Source of the DNA: Candidatus Melainabacteria bacterium
GTDB taxonomy: Bacteria; Cyanobacteriota; Vampirovibrionia; Obscuribacterales; Obscuribacteraceae
Reading direction: 5' to 3'
Assembly: GCA_003151275.1 (NCBI GenBank)
Contig: PLXC01000073.1
Span: forward strand, 1-26,722
DNA length: 26,722 nt
The first letter of the stretch is position 1. Each line of letters opens with the position of its first letter. This document shows, one piece after another, positions 15,596-23,390 of this stretch. The position numbers and the translations under genes are program-made. The notes beneath the pieces are model-generated. The model searched no databases, was not told where the DNA came from, and saw only the letters and a program-made list of their open reading frames with translations.

Positions 15596-16936
15596 TTATT
15601 TGGACCTTTTCTTCCGTTTTTTAGTCACTACTTCTGCCTCTGGCTCACCCATATCGATGAGAATTGATTCCAGAGTTTGAATCATGAATCTGATCTGCGC
15701 TTCAGTGATGATTAATGGTGGTTCGATGCGAACGGTTCGATTCGAGTTCATCGTCGCAGCGACCAATACACCACGATGGAATAAGTCGACTTGTACCCTT
15801 TCGCGAATTTCCTTGGTTTGGAATTCCAATCCGATCAGCAATCCGCGTCCGCGAACGTCGGCAATATGTTTTGGATATCGCTCGCAAAGATTGCGGAGCT
15901 CGCGCATGAAGACATTCCCCATAACGGCAGACCGTGCAGGAAGATGCTCGTCAATCAGCACTTCAATACAAGCAGATGCAGCTGTACAAGCAAGTGGATT
16001 GCCACCAAATGTAGAGTTGTGAATGCTTGGATTCGGCTCGAGCACTTTCCAAATCTTGGAAGTCGACATGAAACAGCCGATCGGCATGACGCCGCCGCCA
16101 AGAGCCTTCGCCAGGCAAAGAATGTCTGGCACTACGCCTTCATGCTCGCATGCGAACATGCGGCCGGTGCGTCCCATTCCTGTTTGTACTTCGTCCAGAA
16201 TTAAAAGAACGCCTTTCTTCTTCGTCAATTGACGAACCTTTCGCAGATAGCCTGCGGCTGGGACGTTGATACCACCTTCACCTTGAATTGGTTCAAGGAT
16301 GACCGCGGCGGTATTTTTGCCAATCGCTTCTTCCATGGCATCGATGTCGCCGAAAGGCACATGCACGAAACCGTTTAGCAACGGCTCGAAAGGTTTTCTG
16401 AAACAATCTCTACCGGTGGCAGAGAGAGCACCCATGCTAACTCCGTGATACGAGTTGCGAGTTGAAATGATTTCGGATTTGCCGCTGTAGAGGCGCGCCA
16501 GCTTGAGGGCACCCTCAACAGCTTCCGTGCCGCTGTTACAGAAGAATGAATACTTCAGATCGCCTGGAGCAATCGACGCCAACTGTTTAGCCAAATGAGC
16601 AGCCCATGGATTGAGCAAGTCTTGACTATGCAGGCAGACTTGGTCTAACTGAGCTTTGACTGCTGCAATAACGCGAGGGTGACGGTGACCAACGTTGAAA
16701 ATTCCGTATCCACCAAGACAATCTAAGTATTGTTTGCCGTGATTGTCGTATGTATACACACCTTCGTCGCGGAACTCCACGGCGCCTTCAGCACCGCATA
16801 ATTTTTGTCCGTAAGCGTGATTCAAGTGTTCAATTGAATTTTCGAGAGCCTGGCCGGCGATAACTTCATAATGGTCGGAACCCCGAGCCACTTTGGGAAA
16901 TCTCTTGACCGAATCTTCTTTTCTATAGAGAGCCAT
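15596..16936 (-). CDS. patA: Putrescine-type class III aminotransferase
   Basis: This is a PLP-dependent class III aminotransferase of 446 residues. Close resemblance to E. coli putrescine aminotransferase (PatA/YgjG) is seen over most of the length: LDCLGGYGIFNVGHRHP, KYSFFCNSGTEAVEGALKLA, ILEPIQGEGGI, LDEVQTGMGRTGRMFACEHE and DILCLAKALGGGVMPIG. The PLP lysine is Lys277 and the cofactor aspartate Asp248. It likely moves an amino group from putrescine or a similar diamine to 2-oxoglutarate; other omega-amino substrates cannot be excluded. The start at 16936 has AAAGGA rather far upstream (12 nt). A longer frame to 17044 adds residues with no family match. Confidence 0.88.
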   Translation of the reverse strand: MALYRKEDSVKRFPKVARGSDHYEVIAGQALENSIEHLNHAYGQKLCGAEGAVEFRDEGVYTYDNHGKQYLDCLGGYGIFNVGHRHPRVIAAVKAQLDQVCLHSQDLLNPWAAHLAKQLASIAPGDLKYSFFCNSGTEAVEGALKLARLYSGKSEIISTRNSYHGVSMGALSATGRDCFRKPFEPLLNGFVHVPFGDIDAMEEAIGKNTAAVILEPIQGEGGINVPAAGYLRKVRQLTKKKGVLLILDEVQTGMGRTGRMFACEHEGVVPDILCLAKALGGGVMPIGCFMSTSKIWKVLEPNPSIHNSTFGGNPLACTAASACIEVLIDEHLPARSAVMGNVFMRELRNLCERYPKHIADVRGRGLLIGLEFQTKEIRERVQVDLFHRGVLVAATMNSNRTVRIEPPLIITEAQIRFMIQTLESILIDMGEPEAEVVTKKRKKRSK

Positions 16937-17713
16937 ATAAATTACCAGTCCTTTGCTGGGATTTGGACACATTAAAGCGAACTTGCTCGCTAACAAGTCA
17001 ATGCATAAGACGTGACAGAGCACCGCGCTCGGTATCACTACCAATGACCTTGCTTGGAACTAGTTAGGAAAGATAGGAGCTAAACAACTATCCGTTAGCG
17101 GAACAGCAACTCACGCTAATGAAAATTTGAATGGATATTGCGAATTCTGCGCATATAAGTCTCAGCCTTAGTTGGGGCTTCCACTGACCTTAGAAAACTC
17201 TTGGCGGTTCGGTACTACTTACAGTGCCATCTACTTCCAGGAACCTTCTGTCTACTCTAAATGTACACTGTATGGACCATAGCGGGCAATGTGCAACTTG
17301 TCCAAAAAACGACACCATAATTTAGCCAACGTGTCTAAGGGTTTTCCAGAATGTATACGCACATTAAGCCCAAGATCCCTGCAGGGCTGACTAATAGGGA
17401 CTTCCTGACAAGGATCTGAGTTTTTAGAGCCGAGTCGGTAAATGCAAAGAAACTTCGGGCGTTTTTTCGCTCAAAGGGGATATTTGACCGTTTTCAGCGC
17501 TTTCATGACGGCAATCGACTACATATTGAAGAGTCGAAATTGAGAAGCGCCGGAATATGGAGAACGCCACCCTGAAGTATTCCGAAAATGGAACAGCTCC
17601 AATTAGGGTTGTTGCTGCTCCATATCGATTTCACAAGATTTGAGTATGCTAAAGAATGCAGCTACATATTGATGGAAACAAGCAAGCCGCGCTTGACAAT
17701 ACCGGAGTTGAAC
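16937..17713. other. Long intergenic region between patA and msrA
   Basis: This 777-nt gap separates divergent genes. I see a 10-bp palindrome CCCTGCAGGG at 17377-17386 and a loose AGATCC/GGATCT pair around it followed by TTTTT near 17420, possibly a weak terminator. The msrA frame is open back to 17588, but that extension has no signal or motif. No RNA gene was recognised. Confidence 0.4.
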
Positions 17714-18250
17714 ATGGTAATCAAAATTTTTTGCGCCGTATTTATGTTCTTGTACTCAATTTCAAGTGCGTTTGGCGGAGTCGAAACCGCCCAATTTGCC
17801 AAGGCGACATTTGCCGCTGGCTGATTCTGGGGCGTTGAGGCGGCGCTTCAACAAATAGAAGGCGTTAAAAGTACAACCGTTGGATATACGGGCGGCACAT
17901 ACAAAAACCCTTCATATCCCATTGTTTGCAGTGGTCTGTCAGGACACGCGGAGGCTGTGCAAGTTGAATATGATCCAAAAGTCGTGTCCTATGAACAGCT
18001 GCTAGACGCCTTCTGGAAAACACACAATCCAAGCGCGCCCGTATTTTTCAAGGGCGGCCAGTACCGCTCGGCAATTTTCTACCATACGCCAGAACAAGCT
18101 GCGACAGCTCGAAAAGCCGCAGCTGAGCTTGAGTCCAAGACTAAGCGCAAGATCAATACGGAGATAGTTGCTGCCACCACTTTTTACAAGGCTGAGGACT
18201 ACCACCAGAATTACTATAAAAAACAAGGTGTAGGAGTTTGCAAATTCTGA
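17714..18250 (+). CDS. msrA: Exported peptide-methionine (S)-S-oxide reductase, probable selenoprotein (TGA = Sec37)
   Basis: MsrA reduces methionine-S-sulfoxide in proteins. The frame reads a signal peptide (MVIKIFCAVFMFLYSISSAFG) and then ATFAAG, TGA (17822-17824), FWGVEAAL. It continues without any other stop through GYTGGTYKNPSYPIVCSG, GHAEAVQVEYDP, YEQLLDAFWKTHNP, GQYRSAIF and YHQNYYKKQGVGVCKF. The TGA sits exactly where the catalytic cysteine of the family motif GCFWG belongs, so it most likely encodes selenocysteine 37. Cys176 near the C-terminus could resolve the oxidised enzyme. The start has GGAG 6 nt upstream. The total is 178 residues, and the signal peptide places it in the periplasm or envelope. 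A nonsense mutation or sequencing error is the alternative; selA/B/C/D are not in this window. Confidence 0.85.
17825..17860 (+). promoter_or_regulatory. Candidate bacterial SECIS element of msrA
   Basis: Directly after the TGA, UUCU (17825-17828) pairs with AGAA (17857-17860). An internal loop follows, then an 8-bp upper stem (17834-17841 with 17845-17852, one G-U pair) closed by a GGC triloop at 17842-17844. The loop begins 17 nt after the UGA with G in its first two positions. This agrees with the bacterial SECIS layout as I know it, which SelB recognises. The bulged U of the E. coli fdhF element is absent. Confidence 0.6.
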
Positions 18251-18330
18251 TCGCAAAACCTTGAGTGGATCGTGAGCAGAACAGCGACAAGGTTTGTTAA
18301 CTGCGTCCAATATCTTTTCCTTTCATGTTC

Positions 18331-18345
18331 CTGGTGTTACACCAG
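18331..18345. promoter_or_regulatory. Perfect 15-bp palindrome upstream of the TPR gene
   Basis: CTGGTGT and ACACCAG flank a single T. The 7-bp arms and single-base centre look like an operator for a dimeric regulator; TGGT...ACCA half-sites recall GntR-type operators. It lies in the 273-nt gap between msrA and the TPR gene, 179 nt before the latter's start. No terminator for msrA was seen in the gap. Confidence 0.35.
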
Positions 18346-18523
18346 TGAGATCCAGCAAAAGCGCCCCGCGACTGGGGTTCAGGTCAAGAGAAACCTTGGC
18401 ATTTTACAATTTCGCGCAGGTGAGCAACGTTACCGTTTATTATCTTCTCTTGGTGAGGGATAATAAGGGCTGTTTTTGCAGCGTTCGGGCGTCGAAAAAG
18501 GTTCAATCTAAGGGGATGTGCAG

Positions 18524-20686
18524 GTGAGGCAGCGTTCAATATTTCTAGCATTATCGCTTTGGATCGCAACCAGCACGGCAGTACATGCGGCAACCGCGCC
18601 AACTGGCCAGATGGATAAGGCTTTGCTGGATCGATATTATCAAGGCGTTACTTACATGAAAGCTGGTGACTTGGAGAAGGCGTTGCAAGCCTTCAGCCAG
18701 TGCGCTCTCAGCGCGCCTTCTGATCCTCTGGTGCATCTCAGTTTGGCGGCAGCTTTGCATCAGCATGGTGACATCGATAGTGCCATCTCAGAGTATCGCC
18801 GTGCCATCTTGTTGCGCCCGTCTGATGCGTATGCCCGCGAAACACTTGGGCTGCTATTGCAAGGTCAGGGTCAGTTGAACGAAGCGATCGAACAATATCA
18901 GCAAGCTATTAAGTTGCGTCCGGATGTCGCCCTGATGAAACTGAATCTTGGTATAGCGGAGCGAGTCGCCGGTAATGGTGATGCAGCGATTGCTGATTTA
19001 AAACAAGTTTTGTTGGCATATCCTGATCACCTCAGAGCTCGCTCTCAACTAGCGTCCGCCTATCAAGACAAAGGTGAATACCAGCTTGCCGTCAATGAAT
19101 ACAAGCAAATCATTGTGCATGAACCAAACAATTTCACGGTTCAATACAATCTCGGAAATTGTTTACTTGCCTTAAAAGACTTTGACAATGCCGCGGCAGC
19201 CTTTTCGAGAGCAGTTGCGATCGACTCTAAGGTCCCCGCAGCACATGCTCTCCTGGCAGCGGCGCAGAGCAAATCAGGCAAATATCCTGAAGCTGCGGCC
19301 GAACTAAAGACCGCTATCGCACTCAAGCCAGACCAATCTGATTGGCATGCTCAATTAGGTGATGTATACACCAAACAAAAAGACTATACTGCGGCCATCG
19401 GTGAATATCGTGACGCTCAAAAACTCAATCCAAGAGATATTGATCCAGCCTACAGTCTTGGTTATCTGCTGGAATTGACCGGTGACAATCCCGGTGCCGC
19501 GGAAGCTTTCGAACACGTCATCGCCTTGAACAGCAATCACGTCAACGCCCACTATAACCTGGGTATCATCAAACAAAAACTCGGTGATCAGCCGAAAGCG
19601 GAAGCGGAGTTTCGCACCGTCCTTGGTTTCAATCCAAATGACGGGCAAGCGCTAGTCAATCTCGGCAGATCGTATCTACTGACAGGAGATCTCAACCAGG
19701 CTGTGGGATTTTATCGGCAGGGTTTGAGCCTGGAACCAAACGACGCAGGAGCATTTCAAGAACTAGGAAATTCTTTGGTCAAGCTTAAAGACTACAGTGG
19801 TGCGCGCTCGGCACTGGAATCTGCACAAGCATTGGCTCCGTTCGATAAAAATGCACTTTTGGGTCTCGTGCAACTTGATCTCGCTGAAGGCAATAAAGCT
19901 AAAGCCGAAACTGGGTTACGGCAGTTACTCGAACGCAATCCGAACGATTTGAAAATCATGGAACTGCTGGCTGAGACTCTGGAAGACCAGGGAAAGACTG
20001 GGCCGGCAATTGAAGTTTATCAACAAATTGTCCAGCTTAATCCAAGGTCTGCTGACGCGTTCAACGACCTGGGTTTAGCACTTCAACGCAACAAAGACGT
20101 TTCTGGAGCGCTTGCTCAATACAGAAAAGCACTTGAGCTCGATCCAAAGCACGCCGAAGCTCACATAAACTTGGGAAATGTTTTCCTCGCCCAGAAAGCT
20201 TATCCTGGCGCTGGTGTTGAGTACCAAAAAGCGTTGGATTTAAATCCCGACAACGTTCTTGCTCATTACAATTTAGGATTGGTTTTAACGGGACAAGACA
20301 ACATTGAAGGCGCGATGAACCAATATCGTGCGGCTCTGAAAATCGATCCTAATTACGCCAATGCTTACTACGCGCAGGCACTGCTGTACCAAGCCCAAAA
20401 CAATGTGCCAGAAGCGACAGTATCATTCCATAAATATTTGGACTTAGATCCGACTGGACCATACAGCGAACAAATCAAAACTATTCTTGCTCGCATTAAT
20501 CAAACCGTGAATCCTGGCGCTCCTTCTGATCAACAATCAGCACCTCAAGTAGCACCAGAACGAACCGTCAGCACACCGACGGATCAAAATGCCGCACCAG
20601 ATCGGTCGTTACCTCGAACAGCACCAGATCGCGCTGGCGGCGGCGGCATGCAATCTTCCAGTGAAGTTCCAGAGGGACAACTTTAA
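18524..20686 (+). CDS. Exported TPR-repeat protein
   Basis: The 720-residue product starts with a signal peptide (SIFLALSLWIATSTAVHAA). From about residue 28 to 655 it is a continuous array of roughly 18 tetratricopeptide repeats, recognisable by units such as AYPGAGVEYQKALDLNPDN and GAMNQYRAALKIDPNY. TPR arrays are scaffolds for protein-protein contacts, so this is likely a periplasmic or surface assembly platform. The tail is rich in Pro, Gln, Asp and Gly with repeated APDR-like units. The GTG at 18524 is chosen because AGGGG at 18511-18515 is 8 nt away; the GTG at 18518 would be only 2 nt away. It is followed after 21 nt by the NlpC-like lipoprotein gene. Confidence 0.9.
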   Translation: MRQRSIFLALSLWIATSTAVHAATAPTGQMDKALLDRYYQGVTYMKAGDLEKALQAFSQCALSAPSDPLVHLSLAAALHQHGDIDSAISEYRRAILLRPSDAYARETLGLLLQGQGQLNEAIEQYQQAIKLRPDVALMKLNLGIAERVAGNGDAAIADLKQVLLAYPDHLRARSQLASAYQDKGEYQLAVNEYKQIIVHEPNNFTVQYNLGNCLLALKDFDNAAAAFSRAVAIDSKVPAAHALLAAAQSKSGKYPEAAAELKTAIALKPDQSDWHAQLGDVYTKQKDYTAAIGEYRDAQKLNPRDIDPAYSLGYLLELTGDNPGAAEAFEHVIALNSNHVNAHYNLGIIKQKLGDQPKAEAEFRTVLGFNPNDGQALVNLGRSYLLTGDLNQAVGFYRQGLSLEPNDAGAFQELGNSLVKLKDYSGARSALESAQALAPFDKNALLGLVQLDLAEGNKAKAETGLRQLLERNPNDLKIMELLAETLEDQGKTGPAIEVYQQIVQLNPRSADAFNDLGLALQRNKDVSGALAQYRKALELDPKHAEAHINLGNVFLAQKAYPGAGVEYQKALDLNPDNVLAHYNLGLVLTGQDNIEGAMNQYRAALKIDPNYANAYYAQALLYQAQNNVPEATVSFHKYLDLDPTGPYSEQIKTILARINQTVNPGAPSDQQSAPQVAPERTVSTPTDQNAAPDRSLPRTAPDRAGGGGMQSSSEVPEGQL

Positions 20687-20707
20687 GCTTCGGGATTTTG
20701 TCCTAAA

Positions 20708-21499
20708 ATGACTACCCTGCATGGCAAGATGATTCTGTTGGGCAGCTTGTCATTAGTTCTGTCAGCATGCTTGTCAGTGACAACTCTGGCTCGTGAGCCA
20801 AGTGTCACTATCGGTGATCGCGTTCTTTCAAAAGCAGAGACAATCATCGACAATGCTACAGACGTGCACTATGAACATCTTCATTGCACAGCAAAAAAAC
20901 AGATTCGGGAACCAGGAAGTATCGCTCATAACGACTGTTCTGGCTTTGTTAGTTACCTACTAGCGAAATACGCTCCGCTTCAATACAAAGCGATTTCTCA
21001 AGAACAACCGAAAGCAAATTATCCCCAAGCGAAAATATACGCTCAGTTCTTCACTAATCTTTCCCCGAGTGACAAACATTCAGGCTGGTTGAAAATCGAA
21101 AGCTTCCATGACTTGAAACGCGGCGATTTTATTGCCTGGGCTAAACAGACTCAACCGGGGCAAAAAGCTGGAAATACTGGACACGTAGCCATTATCGCTG
21201 CACCGGCAAGCGATGTTTCAGAGGAAAAAATCGACGACAAACCAGTTCGTTTTGTTTCTGTGAAAGTTGTGGACAGCTCTTCAGTCGATCACTTTGCTCC
21301 CGATCTACTGCCACCACATGCGGGGCAGAAGCATCGCGATGGAGTCGGAGAAGGATTTGTGCGAATCGTATTGGATGCCCAAAACAATGCCATTGGCTAT
21401 TGGGAGGGAACCTACTGGAACGAGGGTAATAAGCCCATTCAGCGACCTTCCTTCACTAAGACGATTGGTTACGCAAGAATGGTCAGTCTGCATCAGTAG
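20708..21499 (+). CDS. NlpC/P60-like cysteine peptidase, probable lipoprotein
   Basis: The 263-residue product has a signal sequence with lipobox LSAC (Cys21), so it is likely lipid-anchored. The catalytic domain resembles NlpC/P60 or CHAP-type enzymes: nucleophile Cys77 in HNDCSGFVSYLL, the LKRGDFIAW strand and His159 in NTGHVAII. Such enzymes cut peptide bonds in peptidoglycan, so it may remodel the cell wall. It follows the TPR gene by 21 nt and is probably cotranscribed. The ribosome binding site is weak, and an ATG at 20729 is a possible start that would still keep the lipobox. Its last 17 bp overlap the convergent gene. Confidence 0.75.
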   Translation: MTTLHGKMILLGSLSLVLSACLSVTTLAREPSVTIGDRVLSKAETIIDNATDVHYEHLHCTAKKQIREPGSIAHNDCSGFVSYLLAKYAPLQYKAISQEQPKANYPQAKIYAQFFTNLSPSDKHSGWLKIESFHDLKRGDFIAWAKQTQPGQKAGNTGHVAIIAAPASDVSEEKIDDKPVRFVSVKVVDSSSVDHFAPDLLPPHAGQKHRDGVGEGFVRIVLDAQNNAIGYWEGTYWNEGNKPIQRPSFTKTIGYARMVSLHQ

Positions 21500-22214
21500 A
21501 CAGTCGTGGTATTGAGTTGTGATTCGGTAAGGCGAGGAAATGGGTTCGTCGCTTCTCTATTTCCTCACAAATCTGTTCGGCCTTGAAGTGAGAATACTGC
21601 TCAGGGATGTTGATTACGGACAGCTTGATACCGAACATTTTATAGAGCGATCGATTCCATCCGTTATTAAGCAAGAAGAGTTTGGTCGGCAACGAAGCCT
21701 TCAGCTTCCAAATAGATATCGGATCTATGCCGACAAACCTGTACAAGAATGTGTATGGGCGGACATCCTGAACGTTGTCCCAATCTACATGCAGGTTCGT
21801 TAGCAACCCATGAACCGAAATGCCGGTCGAATCAATCTCCATTAGCGGTGTGACATTTTTGTTGAACCGTCTCACCACAAGAACATAAATAATCGCAAAA
21901 TAGGCGATAAAGAAAGCGCCGAAAATATACAACTGCATTGCGAACAAGCTCAGACAAAACAGCGCGACCAAGGGAACCGCGAACATCATGCGCTTGTTCA
22001 ACTTGGCTATCGCCTGTCGACGGTCGTTATAAATAATCAGTGGAGCATCTAACTCGGTAAGTTCAGCCACCCGATGATTGGATAATTCTGAATGCGACGA
22101 ATCTTCCATCGCCCATTTTGCATTTAAGTCCGCTTCGTCCGGCACAGAAAATCCTCCATACACAAGACGGATCATATCTTCATCATGAAAAAAAGTCCGT
22201 AGTCGACTCAACAA
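21483..22214 (-). CDS. Two-TM membrane protein with PH-like domain
   Basis: The 243-residue product has an acidic soluble N-terminus and two adjacent TM segments (MMFAVPLVALFCLSLFAMQL, FGAFFIAYFAIIYVLVV). A C-terminal domain follows with MEIDSTGISVHGLLTNLHVDWDNVQDVRP, the pattern of bacterial PH-like (bPH) domains. The role is unknown. The frame starts with TTG at 22214 after AGGG; an internal ATG at 22175 is possible but has a poor ribosome binding site. The 3' end overlaps the NlpC-like gene by 17 bp. It is divergent from the next exported repeat gene with a 34-nt gap. Confidence 0.65.
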   Translation of the reverse strand: MLSRLRTFFHDEDMIRLVYGGFSVPDEADLNAKWAMEDSSHSELSNHRVAELTELDAPLIIYNDRRQAIAKLNKRMMFAVPLVALFCLSLFAMQLYIFGAFFIAYFAIIYVLVVRRFNKNVTPLMEIDSTGISVHGLLTNLHVDWDNVQDVRPYTFLYRFVGIDPISIWKLKASLPTKLFLLNNGWNRSLYKMFGIKLSVINIPEQYSHFKAEQICEEIEKRRTHFLALPNHNSIPRLSTDAD

Positions 22215-22248
22215 ACCCTATACTGTTAATACATCAAAAGGGGCGCAC

Positions 22249-23274
22249 ATGAAACCAAAAATTCTATCGAAAATTATGCTTGCAGCAGCAATGCTAATTA
22301 CCGGTTTGAGTTTTTGTGAATCTTCAACATTACCGGTCTGCGCTCAGCAGCAGTTGATAGCGCAGGCTGATCCCTCGGCTCAAGTAATCATTTGTTTTCG
22401 CATGTGTCAGCGAACGACGGATGTGGACAAGCAGGCAGTGATTAGCTATTGCACACAGCAAGGCTTATCACAAGCGCAATTTAAGCCAAATGGATACGAA
22501 TGTACTGCACAAGGTACTTGCGCGGACATGATGCGAATCATGAATTCACAGCTGTACGTAGCGCAACTAACGTTAAGCAATCAGATGATCCTCGCCTATA
22601 GATTCGATCCACTGCCGACAAACCCACCTGAGCTAAAAAATAAGGCGCGCTTTGCCTACGTCGCTGAGGTTCCAGGCGCCAGCACGGGCACCAACTCAGG
22701 CGGTGGCACAGGCACCAACTCAGGGACTAATGGCACATTCTCTGGCGAAACTCCATTGGGCAACGGACCTGGAACGCAGGCAGGCACGGGACAAGGCGGC
22801 TTTCAATCCGGCACGGGACAAGGTGGCAATCAGTCCGGCGCGGGACAGCAGCCAGGCACAAACCAGTTGGGCAACCAATCCGGAAATCCCGCATTCAATC
22901 CAAACGCACCTGCTTACTACAATCCAAACGCACCCGCTTACAATCCGAACGCACCCGCATTCAATCCCAACTCACCTGCTTACAATCCAAGCACTTCTAC
23001 ATTCGATCCAAATGGTCCTGCATACATTCCAAACACAACGACATCCAACACAAACACTATGATGCCCAATACAAGCGCTCCTGCCTACAATCCAAACGCC
23101 CCAGCATACAATCCGAACCTACCTGCGAACACGACGAGTGCTCCCACTTACAGTTCGAATGTCCCTGCATACAATCCAAACGCACCAACTATTCCAAATC
23201 CACCGACCTTTAAACCAAGCACGCCCGCGTTTATTCCAAATCCACCTGCCTCTAAACCAAATGGTGGAAAGTAG
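22249..23274 (+). CDS. Exported protein with Gly/Thr-rich and NPNAPAY repeat tail
   Basis: The 341-residue product starts with a signal peptide (cleavage near VCAQ). A small domain of about 110 residues follows, with cysteines in ICFRMCQ, YCTQQ, ECTAQGTC. It then changes to low-complexity sequence: first Gly/Thr/Ser/Asn/Gln (GTGQGGFQSG type), then about 130 residues of Asn/Pro/Ala repeats with core PAYNPNA. Such tails are usual in surface or wall-spanning proteins. I recognise no family for the N-terminal domain. AGGGG upstream supports the start at 22249. Confidence 0.8.
   Translation: MKPKILSKIMLAAAMLITGLSFCESSTLPVCAQQQLIAQADPSAQVIICFRMCQRTTDVDKQAVISYCTQQGLSQAQFKPNGYECTAQGTCADMMRIMNSQLYVAQLTLSNQMILAYRFDPLPTNPPELKNKARFAYVAEVPGASTGTNSGGGTGTNSGTNGTFSGETPLGNGPGTQAGTGQGGFQSGTGQGGNQSGAGQQPGTNQLGNQSGNPAFNPNAPAYYNPNAPAYNPNAPAFNPNSPAYNPSTSTFDPNGPAYIPNTTTSNTNTMMPNTSAPAYNPNAPAYNPNLPANTTSAPTYSSNVPAYNPNAPTIPNPPTFKPSTPAFIPNPPASKPNGGK
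22891..23196 (+). repeat. 21-nt coding repeats (NPNAPAY)
   Basis: Degenerate 21-nt units of the type AATCCAAACGCACCTGCTTAC are repeated in frame, regular at 22891-23000 and broken up further on. They encode seven-residue NPNAPAY/F units. Such arrays change length easily by slippage or recombination. Confidence 0.75.
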
Positions 23275-23390
23275 GCACCAAAACAACGATCGAATAATTG
23301 CCTCATGGCGCAGAAATTCTTGCCCGTGCCTTCAAGCAATCAGGCCCGGGAACGCGCTATTCTGATGATAATCCGCACCTGGGCGAAAAT

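Noticed and set aside
17519..17671. Repeated CTACATATTGA at 17519 and 17661
   Set aside because: An 11-nt match in a 777-nt gap has no further shared flank and may be chance.
17693..17698. TTGACA as the -35 box of msrA
   Set aside because: The matching -10 would fall inside the coding sequence after the chosen start, where only a weak TAATCA is present.
17822..17824. Reading the TGA as an ordinary stop, giving a truncated 5' ORF and a separate 3' ORF from 17957
   Set aside because: The MsrA frame and all conserved blocks continue without a gap between the two pieces, and the TGA is precisely the catalytic Cys codon.
18272..18527. Short ORFs between msrA and the TPR gene
   Set aside because: They have no ribosome binding site, signal or motif and overlap each other in different frames.
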